Below are positions 30,274 through 37,980 of a DNA stretch of 37,980 bases, piece after piece. The DNA lies in NCBI GenBank assembly GCA_021817065.1, contig JAKAWH010000017.1, forward strand, positions 1 through 37,980. The letters run 5' to 3'. The DNA comes from Actinomycetes bacterium (GTDB taxonomy: Bacteria; Actinomycetota; Acidimicrobiia; Acidimicrobiales; JAKAVM01). How positions within the stretch are numbered: the stretch's first letter is position 1; each line of letters begins with the position of its first letter. Below the pieces are notes generated by a model that saw only the letters and a list, made by a program, of their open reading frames with translations, did no database searches and was not told the DNA's origin. Made by a program: the position numbers and the translations under genes.

Positions 30274-33254
30274 GCCAGCACCACCCACCACACCGCCACG
30301 GACCAGGCAGCGAGTTGCGCGGCGAGCTCCGCCCACCGATAGGAAGGGGCTTTGGTCGAACGGGTCGCCGCACCTGCCGCAGTGATCGCGACGTCGTGAT
30401 CGGAGAAGACCTCCACCGACGGGTCGACCGGGATGCTCGACAGATCGCCCTGGGATTGCAGGCTGGACATTACCCAGGCGGGCGGAGGGAACCGGCTGGC
30501 AGCGCTTCCGGGCGCCAGCTGGAGTGGAACCACCACCTTGGTCACTCCCAGGGCAGCCAGATCATGACCGAGGCGAGAGGTGAGGCCCGCATGCGCCCGC
30601 TCCACCGCCGCGGCGACACGAGCAGCTCGGCGGGGATCTACCGGGACCCACAGATCGGTCTGGCCGGGGACCTCATCAGGGGAGATCGCGTAGGCGACAC
30701 CGGGTCCCAGCACCCACGAGCCAGACGGCAGTGCACGAGGGTCCCCGACCCACAGGGTGAGCCCGGGCGCGCCAGTGTTCGCCGCGGTCAGCATCTCTCC
30801 CCACCCTGTGATCGGGAGGCCGAACTGGCCACTCACCAGAGCGGCGACCACCGGCAAGGCACCGATGGTGAGTGCCATCGCCGATGCCGCGGCGACCGCC
30901 TGATGCCAGCCGAACCGGTGCGAGGAGAGGTCGGTCACGAAGGCGGAAGCCCCCAGAGAGATCGCCACCGCCATGGCAATGGCACCCGGTACGAGGAAGA
31001 GCGACGGATCCATGGTTGTCCCCCCCAGCCAGCCGTGCGCCCCGGCCCAGGCGGAAAGCCAGGACACCACCATCACTCCCCACATCCGGACCGCCCACCG
31101 GAAACGCCAGCCGAGACCGACCGCGACCGCCAGCCCGGCGGGCACCAGCATCGCCCACCCGGCGATCCCACCACCCAGGAATCCCAGGTCGAACCGCACG
31201 AATGCTCCCAACCCGGGCGCCGACCATGCTGGGCCCCCCTGACCAACCAGGGGAACTAGCGCGTGCCACGGACCGAGGAAGCTTGGAAGCCATGGACCGA
31301 GGAGAACTGCGGCTACCGCGGTCCCGGTCACTACCAGCCCCACCGAACGGACCCACCCGGCGATACCACCGACGACCAGCGACCCGAGGCCGGTCCCTAT
31401 GAGAACGATGCCTAGAACGACAATTTCTCCGGGCGCCACCGATGAAACGAGCGCCATGAGAATCCCGAAAGCGATCCTTCCCCTCCACCCGACCTGGCCC
31501 TCCGCCTCACAAGGCTCGGTCCTCCAGGCCCGGAACAACCGCGAAACCAACCAAGGGGTGGCTCCGTAGGCCACCAACGCCTCCAGGCGACCGGCGGAGA
31601 AGAGATCGTAGGGCAGGGCAACCACCAGATATGCGGCGGTGGCGAGCAGCCGGGGTATCCTCCCGCCGAAAGAGCGACCCAACCGGTAGACGCCCAACGC
31701 CCCACCGGGCAGGGCACCCAGGAAGAGCAGCTTCTGAACGAATCCGGTGGCACCGAAGAGCACGGTCGACGAGATCCCGAGCAGGGCCACAACCGGAGGC
31801 GCCGGGCTGTACGCGCCCGTGGCGGGAACCTGTCCCCCATCGAGGTAGCGGTGAACCAAAGTCAGGGAGGAGGGAAGGTGACCGAGTTGCCCGAGGGAGG
31901 GCAACGCGGCGGTGGCCCAATGGCGCATCCCGAAGAAGAGCAGAATGCCGATGCCTATCCACACCAGGGAAAGCCAGTCAGGAAGCCCGAAATCCCACCT
32001 GCCACCTATGGAGATTGCCGATTCGTCGCCCTGATCCTCCCTTCTCACTTCGACGCCGTGCAGGGACAGGTGGTGAACACCCGCATAGGAAGCTGCAAGG
32101 CGGCGGGTGAATGACGAGACCCGTGCGAACCCCCCCACCTGGAACTCCCGGACGTCCCGGTCGGATATGTGACGACTGGCCTGCACCTGCCTTCGATCCT
32201 GGCGCAGCGAGCCGAGCCGGCCGAGGTTCCAGATCCAGGCGCCGACAACTGACCTCGCCCGTTCGAGCTTGCCGGTCACCAGGCATATGAGGACCTCGGC
32301 AACCGATGCGGCAACTGCTTGGGGAAGCACTCGGAGAAGGCTCCACGCTCCGTAGCACTTGAGCAGCGTGCGGAGCTCGTGGCGGCGCGCGAGTGCCCGG
32401 ATTTCCTCCGATGATCCGGCTCGATCCCTCCAGCGAGTTCCGCTGCGAGTCGCTTCAATGTGGCGCACCCGCGCACCCGGGGCGACCACCACCCGGGCAC
32501 CGGCGACTTGAGCACGCCAGGAAAAGTCGAGGTCTTCCCCGAACATGGTTATCAGAGGGTCGAAGCCACCCAGGTTGGCGAAAAGGTCGGCACGGATGAG
32601 AGTGAAGCCCCCCGGCGCCACAAAGACGTCCCGGACTGAATCGTGCTGCTCCTGGTCCAGCTCTCCCGGCACCAACCGGTCGGCCAGTGCACCTAGCTTG
32701 TCCGCGTTCATCCCAACGCTCAAGAGGCGGGTCGGGTCCTCCCAAGCGACCATCTTCGGCGCGACTACCGCCGCGTTCGAGCGGAATGCCTCTTCCACCA
32801 TGAGGCGAACTGCACTCGGGTCGGCGGCCACGTCGTCATGGCAGAAGACGAAATGGGTGGCGCCTTCAGCCATTCCCGCCACCTCGTTGGCACTGGCGCC
32901 GAAACCGCTGTCGCCCTCCAGACGGCGAAAGAAGGCTTTCGGAACCACTTCGGCCACCCTCTCGGTGGGATCTTCCGCACTGGCCGCGTCGATAACAATG
33001 ATGGTCAGGTTCGGATAGTCCTGATCCCGCAGGGACCCCAGCGACTCTTCGAACCATGGCCCAGGGTCACGGGTAACCACAACCGCCACCACCGGTGGGG
33101 CTGCCTCTTCCGGGACCTCGACATCTTCGTCGTCCGGGACCTCGACATCTTCGTCGTCCGGGACCCCGACGTCGTCGAAATCCTCCGACGACTGTCCCGC
33201 CATTGTGTCCTCGGGTGCAGAGCTGGTAGCAAGGTCCTCCTGCTCCGTCATCAT
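30270..33254 (-). CDS. Large GT2-family glycosyltransferase with C-terminal multi-TM domain
   Basis: PPVVAVVVTRDPGPWFEESLGSLRDQDYPNLTIIVIDAAS...FVFCHDDVAADPSAVRLMVEEAFRSNAAVVAPKMV...MFGEDLDFSWRAQVAGARVVVAPGARVRH, followed by many TM segments. Start placed at MMTEQEDLATSS; the upstream part of the ORF is low-quality. Confidence 0.88.
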   Translation of the reverse strand: MMTEQEDLATSSAPEDTMAGQSSEDFDDVGVPDDEDVEVPDDEDVEVPEEAAPPVVAVVVTRDPGPWFEESLGSLRDQDYPNLTIIVIDAASAEDPTERVAEVVPKAFFRRLEGDSGFGASANEVAGMAEGATHFVFCHDDVAADPSAVRLMVEEAFRSNAAVVAPKMVAWEDPTRLLSVGMNADKLGALADRLVPGELDQEQHDSVRDVFVAPGGFTLIRADLFANLGGFDPLITMFGEDLDFSWRAQVAGARVVVAPGARVRHIEATRSGTRWRDRAGSSEEIRALARRHELRTLLKCYGAWSLLRVLPQAVAASVAEVLICLVTGKLERARSVVGAWIWNLGRLGSLRQDRRQVQASRHISDRDVREFQVGGFARVSSFTRRLAASYAGVHHLSLHGVEVRREDQGDESAISIGGRWDFGLPDWLSLVWIGIGILLFFGMRHWATAALPSLGQLGHLPSSLTLVHRYLDGGQVPATGAYSPAPPVVALLGISSTVLFGATGFVQKLLFLGALPGGALGVYRLGRSFGGRIPRLLATAAYLVVALPYDLFSAGRLEALVAYGATPWLVSRLFRAWRTEPCEAEGQVGWRGRIAFGILMALVSSVAPGEIVVLGIVLIGTGLGSLVVGGIAGWVRSVGLVVTGTAVAAVLLGPWLPSFLGPWHALVPLVGQGGPAWSAPGLGAFVRFDLGFLGGGIAGWAMLVPAGLAVAVGLGWRFRWAVRMWGVMVVSWLSAWAGAHGWLGGTTMDPSLFLVPGAIAMAVAISLGASAFVTDLSSHRFGWHQAVAAASAMALTIGALPVVAALVSGQFGLPITGWGEMLTAANTGAPGLTLWVGDPRALPSGSWVLGPGVAYAISPDEVPGQTDLWVPVDPRRAARVAAAVERAHAGLTSRLGHDLAALGVTKVVVPLQLAPGSAASRFPPPAWVMSSLQSQGDLSSIPVDPSVEVFSDHDVAITAAGAATRSTKAPSYRWAELAAQLAAWSVAVWWVVLA
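33112..33176. repeat. 24-bp coding tandem repeat encoding (E)VPDDEDV near the GT2 N-terminus
   Basis: GGGACCTCGACATCTTCGTCGTCC at 33112-33135 and 33136-33159, then a degenerate third copy. Confidence 0.92.
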
Positions 33255-33291
33255 CGCAGGGCCGAGCCTAGAGGCTCCGCCATTCGCACCG

Positions 33292-33355
33292 CCGGGCCAA
33301 GGGGAGCGGCCGGGCCAAGGGGAGCGGGACCGCACCGCCGGGCCAAGGGGAGCGG
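33292..33355. repeat. Three copies of the 18-bp repeat CCGGGCCAAGGGGAGCGG
   Basis: Exact copies at 33292-33309, 33310-33327, 33338-33355 in the GT2/SCP2 intergenic region. Confidence 0.93.
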
Positions 33356-33391
33356 CATACGGCAGGGAAGGGCCGGCGAGTTTGATTTCTA

Positions 33392-33407
33392 TTGACCATC
33401 TGGTCAA
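33392..33407. promoter_or_regulatory. TetR-type operator candidate TTGACCA-TC-TGGTCAA
   Basis: Perfect 7-bp inverted repeat with 2-nt spacer, 55 bp upstream of the SCP2 gene. Confidence 0.55.
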
Positions 33408-33461
33408 GATTTGAGGTACCGTCGACGGTGACGGCACCGGAACACAAGGACCGGAATACCG

Positions 33462-33872
33462 ATGAGCGAGGAGCAACCCATGGCATTTAATTTCCTCTCC
33501 GACGACTGGTTCGCCGAAGTGGACAAGATCCGCGCCGGCGCAGGGGACGACGCTATCCCGGTGACCCTCAGGGACCTGACTGTCAACATTGTGGTGACCG
33601 GCGGTCCTGACGGGGAGAAGGAAGTCCACCTGAACGGAGGAAACTACGAACGGGGACTCAACGCGACCGCTCCCACTAAGGTCACAGTTCCCTTCGACGT
33701 CGCAAAGTCCATCTTCATCGAGGGCAACCAGCAGGCCGCGATCCAAGCGTTCATGTCGGGGCAGATCAAGGTGGAGGGCGACATGACCAAGCTGATGGCC
33801 CTCCAAGCGGCACCGGCGCCAAACGACGCCCAGAAGGATCTACAAGCCAAGCTGCAATCGATCACTCTCTGA
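33462..33872 (+). CDS. SCP2 sterol-binding domain protein
   Basis: FLSDDWFAEVDKIRAGAGDDAIPVTLRDLTVNIVVTGGPDGEKEVHLNGG...FIEGNQQAAIQAFMSGQIKVEGDMTKLMALQ. Confidence 0.85.
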   Translation: MSEEQPMAFNFLSDDWFAEVDKIRAGAGDDAIPVTLRDLTVNIVVTGGPDGEKEVHLNGGNYERGLNATAPTKVTVPFDVAKSIFIEGNQQAAIQAFMSGQIKVEGDMTKLMALQAAPAPNDAQKDLQAKLQSITL

Positions 33873-33931
33873 GCAACCGGCACTCCGGGCGCAGAACCTG
33901 CCCACCAGGACGGCTCACGCCGGATGCGACG

Positions 33932-33971
33932 ATCGCGAAGAACCCGCCCGAAAGGGCGGGTTCTTCGCGAT
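33932..33971. terminator. Bidirectional terminator-like hairpin between convergent genes
   Basis: ATCGCGAAGAACCCGCCC-GAAA-GGGCGGGTTCTTCGCGAT, perfect 18-bp stem with GNRA-type loop. Confidence 0.8.
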
Positions 33972-33989
33972 ATAACGAGAGCGTGCCTG

Positions 33990-34502
33990 TTACAACTTAA
34001 TGTCAACCCTGAAACCAGTACCGACTCCCGGCTGCGGAGCCGGGGTGGTCAGACCTGCTGGATTACCTACTGGCGCCTGCTTACCGCCTCCGGTTGCCAC
34101 CTGGCCGTTTCCCAAGGTCACCGCCGGGGTCTTGCCCCCAGGTGATTGGCCGCCAAGAACCACTGCAGGGGGCTTGCCGCTCTCGAGCTGTGCTGCATGG
34201 GAATCGACCGACGGGGTTGGGCTGGGCTGGATCGTCGCCCCTCCACCGGGCGATTTGCCCCCGTAGGCAGGATTGGTCCCCGGACCCACCGGGGGGTTGG
34301 ACGAACTCGGATTACCGCCCTGTGGAGCAGTCGAAGCCGGACCCGATGCGACCACCGGGGTGCTCAGTCCTTGATCCGCCCAATTGCCCTCGAAACCTCC
34401 GGCATCGACCGGATCCACCATCCCTTCGAAATGCCCGTTGAGGTACATGTAGTAGGCAATCGCTCCGCCGACACCCCCTTGCCCGGACAGCGTGCTGGAC
34501 AT
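33990..34502 (-). CDS. Gly/Pro-rich low-complexity hypothetical protein
   Basis: MSSTLSGQGGVGGAIAYYMYLNGHFEGMVDPVDAGGFEGNW... followed by GGKSPGGG/GGQSPGGKTP repeats; SD GAGGAGAG upstream. Confidence 0.65.
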   Translation of the reverse strand: MSSTLSGQGGVGGAIAYYMYLNGHFEGMVDPVDAGGFEGNWADQGLSTPVVASGPASTAPQGGNPSSSNPPVGPGTNPAYGGKSPGGGATIQPSPTPSVDSHAAQLESGKPPAVVLGGQSPGGKTPAVTLGNGQVATGGGKQAPVGNPAGLTTPAPQPGVGTGFRVDIKL

Positions 34503-34714
34503 TTTCCCTAACCTCTCTCCTCGAGTTCCTTCTCACTCTCCATCAAGATGTACCTCTCCACTTCTTCTTTCGGAGCAAACCTTGATCAACTTTAGCGCAA
34601 TTCGCGGTGAAAACACCACCTCGGCTGCCTGAAGTCACAACCATGTAACACTCCCGGCTCCTGAAAAATTCCCAGTGGGAACCAGTTCGCGTCGGCGTCA
34701 CTGAGCCGCATGGG

Positions 34715-35671
34715 TTACTGCGAGGCGGGAGAAAGGTCCTTGAATGCCTGGTGGAGGTCGATCCCGAATGGCAAAAGGGCGATCACCGGCACAGTCACCC
34801 CGTTGTCCACATACCGGCGGATATGGGCACGGCACTGCGCCGGCGATCCGTGGACAATGAGGGCATCGACCACCTCGTCTGGAACTGCATTGGCCGCTTC
34901 CTTGCGATCCCCATTCCGCCAGGCTTCCCACATCTGCTCCAACAGGGGCCCTCGGCCGAGCCACTCATGGAAAGCCGCATAGACCGGCACGTTAAGGTAG
35001 GAGTTGACCAGCAGCCGCCCCACCCGACGCACATACTCGGTGTCCTCGGTCGGACAGACGAAGATCCTCGCCACGATCTCTTTTCCGGCTCCAACCTCCG
35101 GCACCACCCGGGACACGTCGTCGGCCGACAGCCAATTGATGATCGCGCCATCGGCCTCCCGGGCGGCTAGGTGGAGCATCCCTGGCCGGAGTGCGCCCAC
35201 CAGGATCGGCGGGGGATTCTCAACCGGGCGGGCGAGCCGGAACCCGCGTACGGTAAATGTGTCGAAGGCGGCATCGACCTTCTCTCCTGCCAAGGCCAAC
35301 TTGAGGAAGCGCACCATGTCACGAACCTTGCGATACGGGTCCTCGAAGGCGATGTCGTTCCACTGCTCCACGATCACCTGGGAGGACGAGCCGATCCCCA
35401 AGGTGAAGCGGCCGGGAGCAACTTCGGCCATGGTGGCGGCCGACATGGCGATCAGGCCGGGCCCGCGGGTATAGGCAGGGACCACCGCCGTTCCGAGTTG
35501 CAACGTGGGAGCCCTCTCGGCTGCCACTGCAAGCGGCACGAAGGCATCGGTGCCGTTCGCCTCCGACGACCAGAGATCGGTGTAGCCGAGATCGGCCATC
35601 TCGGCGAACCATTCCCGCTGCTCGGCCAGTGAAACCCCCTCCAGAGGAAGGCTCATCCCGTAGCGCATCAC
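34715..35671 (-). CDS. LLM-class (F420-dependent-type) oxidoreductase
   Basis: MRYGMSLPLEGVSLAEQREWFAEMADLGYTDLWSSEANGTDAFVPLAVAAERAPTLQLGTAVVPAYTRGPGLIAMSAATMAEVAPGRFTLGIGSSS. Confidence 0.88.
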   Translation of the reverse strand: MMRYGMSLPLEGVSLAEQREWFAEMADLGYTDLWSSEANGTDAFVPLAVAAERAPTLQLGTAVVPAYTRGPGLIAMSAATMAEVAPGRFTLGIGSSSQVIVEQWNDIAFEDPYRKVRDMVRFLKLALAGEKVDAAFDTFTVRGFRLARPVENPPPILVGALRPGMLHLAAREADGAIINWLSADDVSRVVPEVGAGKEIVARIFVCPTEDTEYVRRVGRLLVNSYLNVPVYAAFHEWLGRGPLLEQMWEAWRNGDRKEAANAVPDEVVDALIVHGSPAQCRAHIRRYVDNGVTVPVIALLPFGIDLHQAFKDLSPASQ

Positions 35672-35793
35672 CTCAGCCTAAGGGGTGGCCAGCGGAAGCG
35701 GGGGCGAGTAGACTACTTTCTTGTTATCCCACCACGCGCTGTGTACACTCAGCTACGGAGGGGGGCCAAGAAGGGCAGACAAGGGAGGCCGCT

Positions 35794-37845
35794 TTGGGGG
35801 AAGCACGCGAGATCTCAAACGCCATGATCGGGGCTCTGCTCTCCTACGTCAGGAGGGCGGGAGGAGAGGACGCGATCGAGGCCACCCTCGCGCTGGCCGG
35901 GGAGAAACGGCCCTTGGCTCTGCTGAACGACTACAGCAGTTGGAGTTCCTACGACCAGGTGCATGCCATCTACAGCGCGGCGGTCCTGGTAATGAGCGAC
36001 CCGGAGGTGGGCCGCAAGGCGGGAGAAGAGCTGGTCTCCACCCCCGACGCGATGGGAATGGCCGCCTACCTCCACAACCTCGGAGGCCCGAAAGAGATCA
36101 TCGCTCTCGTTTCCGAGATATGCGCGAAACACTCCACCGTCACCGAGATGGAGATGGTTCGAGCCGACCAGAACTCGGCACTGGTGGCCGCTCGGACCAA
36201 GTACCCGATCACCCGGGACCGGCTTTTCTGCGGGTATACCAGCGGGCTGCTTTCCCGACTCCCCTGGCTCTATGGCATGGAGCCCGCCGATGTAACCGAA
36301 GTGCAATGCCAGGCGCGGGGTGACTCCCGCTGCATCTACAAAGTCGTGTGGGACCCCACCACCCGTCCGGATGAGGACCCCGACCGGCACATCGAGTACT
36401 TGCATCGACAGATCACCATGTTGACCGATCGGGTCGAGTCGCTCGAGTCCGCCGCGGCCGATCTGGCCACCGCAGCAGACATCGATACTGTGCTGCAGAC
36501 CATCGTCATGCGCTCCTCTCTGGCTGCCCGCGGGCACACATATGTGCTGGCAGTCCGCCTGCCCGGCGAGCGAGATTTCCGGATCCACTGCCTTGGTTGC
36601 ACCGAGCAGGAAGGTCGGGTACGCGCCGCCGAGATCCTCGGCAACGACCTGGACGTCAAGGGTGGCTCCCGGCTGGTGGTGGACGTCGCTTCCGCCCGGC
36701 ACAAATTCGGCCGGCTGGCCGTCTTCTATCCAGAAGGATTCTCGTTCCTCCCCCACGAGCACAGGAGTCTCCGGGCCTACGCCGGTCATGCTGCAGCAGC
36801 ACTGGAGACCGCATCGGCTCTCGACGAGGCACGTCGCCGCGGCGACACATTGGGTGCGACTCTGGAGCTGGCTTCGGCAGTTGCGCAAGCACGCACCTCT
36901 TCCGAAGTCGCTGGGGTCCTCTCGACGATGTCGAGCTCGCTGGTCGAGTGCACACTCTCCTGCGTACTGCTCTGGGAGGCGGCCGACGAGATCTTCGTCC
37001 GAGCCGGCGAGCCCGACCAGCAAGGCACCTCTCCCGCCCTGCGCGCGCCCCACCTTGCAAACCGGTTCACCCGCACACCCGAGCCGGTGATGGTGGAGAG
37101 AGTCTCGAACGATCCGGCACTGGCCGGAATGCTCGCCCTGACCGGAATGGGGTCGGCGCTGCTGGTCCCCATCATCTCCCGTCACGAGCTTTTCGCGGTC
37201 CTGGCCCTCGGAGCAGAGGAGAAGGAATTGCCTTCAGCTCTGCGGATCGGCCCCGACTCCACCCTCGCCGAACGCCTGGCCGGGATCGCCAGCATCGCTG
37301 CGCCCGCGTTCACCAACGCGCGCCTACTGGCTCAGGTCGAGTACGAGGCTCTCCACGATCCGCTGACCGGCCTTCCCAACACACGGTTGCTCCAGGACGA
37401 GATGGTTCGTGCTCTCGCCCACGCCGAGCGCCAGAACCACCAGTGCGCGCTGCTCTTCGTCGATCTAGATCGTTTCCGCGACGTAAACGATACCCTCGGA
37501 CACGTCGGCGCCGACGACGTTCTGAGGGCGGTCGCGCTCATAATGCGCTCGGCGGTGCGCCGCGGGGACGTCGTTGCGCGCCTCGCCGGTGACCAGTTCG
37601 CCATCGTCCTTCCCCACGTTCGTGGTCCCCGCGACGCCGAGCTGGTAGCCAACAAGATCATCTCCGCTCTGGGCATCCCGTTCGACGACTTCGAACGACC
37701 CGTTTCGGTTCCGGCGAGCGTGGGAGTCGCCGTGTTCCCCGAGCACGGTCATAGCTTCGACGATCTTCTCGGCAGAGCAGACGCAGCGATGCGGGAAGCC
37801 AAGGCGAACGGCGGGAGCCGTTTCCTTCTCGGCGCTGTCCGCTAA
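35794..37845 (+). CDS. V4R/heme-NO-binding-like N-terminal domain + GAF region(s) + degenerate GGDEF protein
   Basis: TTG start with GGGAGG SD; N-term VTEVQCQARGDSRCIYKVVW (V4R-like C..GD..C); C-term LLFVDLDRFRDVNDTLGHVGADDVLRAVALIMRSAVRRGDVVARLAGDQFAIVLP. Confidence 0.8.
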   Translation: MGEAREISNAMIGALLSYVRRAGGEDAIEATLALAGEKRPLALLNDYSSWSSYDQVHAIYSAAVLVMSDPEVGRKAGEELVSTPDAMGMAAYLHNLGGPKEIIALVSEICAKHSTVTEMEMVRADQNSALVAARTKYPITRDRLFCGYTSGLLSRLPWLYGMEPADVTEVQCQARGDSRCIYKVVWDPTTRPDEDPDRHIEYLHRQITMLTDRVESLESAAADLATAADIDTVLQTIVMRSSLAARGHTYVLAVRLPGERDFRIHCLGCTEQEGRVRAAEILGNDLDVKGGSRLVVDVASARHKFGRLAVFYPEGFSFLPHEHRSLRAYAGHAAAALETASALDEARRRGDTLGATLELASAVAQARTSSEVAGVLSTMSSSLVECTLSCVLLWEAADEIFVRAGEPDQQGTSPALRAPHLANRFTRTPEPVMVERVSNDPALAGMLALTGMGSALLVPIISRHELFAVLALGAEEKELPSALRIGPDSTLAERLAGIASIAAPAFTNARLLAQVEYEALHDPLTGLPNTRLLQDEMVRALAHAERQNHQCALLFVDLDRFRDVNDTLGHVGADDVLRAVALIMRSAVRRGDVVARLAGDQFAIVLPHVRGPRDAELVANKIISALGIPFDDFERPVSVPASVGVAVFPEHGHSFDDLLGRADAAMREAKANGGSRFLLGAVR

Positions 37846-37859
37846 CCCGCCTGTTGTTC

Positions 37860-37980
37860 ATGAGGGGGGGTCGGAGCCTGGCTCCTGCAATGGCGTGGGT
37901 GGCGGTGGTCGCCGCCCTGGTCGCCTTTCCCACTCGTCCGGTGGTCGCCACTCCGCTGACACACGCGGTACCCGGCCACA
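37860..37980 (+). CDS. N-terminal fragment of an exported protein (truncated by window end)
   Basis: ATG MRGGRSLAPAMAWVAVVAALVAFPTRPVVATPLTHAVPGH: signal-peptide-like, open to the window edge. Confidence 0.55.
   Translation, partial: MRGGRSLAPAMAWVAVVAALVAFPTRPVVATPLTHAVPGH

Overview
High-GC actinobacterial chromosomal segment. Its gene order resembles the conserved actinobacterial ahcY / SIS / Trm112 / phosphomannomutase / DUF5719 / GT2 neighbourhood, possibly from an Acidimicrobiia-like lineage (inference). Left edge: a vapBC-type toxin-antitoxin pair and a small graveyard of mobile-element remnants. Next come a DCC-family protein, an M48 protease, a MarR regulator followed by a ClC channel, a lipase, an alkaline-phosphatase-superfamily protein, a LOG-family protein and alanine dehydrogenase. 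The middle holds a housekeeping block (ftsX-ftsE-prfB-secA, hpf/raiA, ahcY) and a tightly coupled minus-strand envelope operon. ftsH, DUF5719 + giant GT2, SCP2, an LLM oxidoreductase and a V4R/GAF/GGDEF-like protein follow. Main non-routine observations: (1) a ~300-nt structured RNA candidate directly upstream of hpf/raiA on the minus strand, with a perfect 13-bp closing helix, an additional 9-bp pairing and a well-placed -10 box, most likely an actinobacterial raiA-motif ncRNA; (2) near-identical palindromic operators fused to apparently leaderless starts of marR and the ClC gene, with a probable 1-nt frameshift at the ClC N-terminus; (3) a perfect DosR-box-like palindrome upstream of an uncharacterised ORF; (4) a single-ORF fusion of a GT-C-like membrane protein with a phosphomannomutase; (5) a GGDEF-like domain with a degenerate active site (AGDQF) but an intact RxxD I-site. 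All calls come from reading the sequence; no searches were run.
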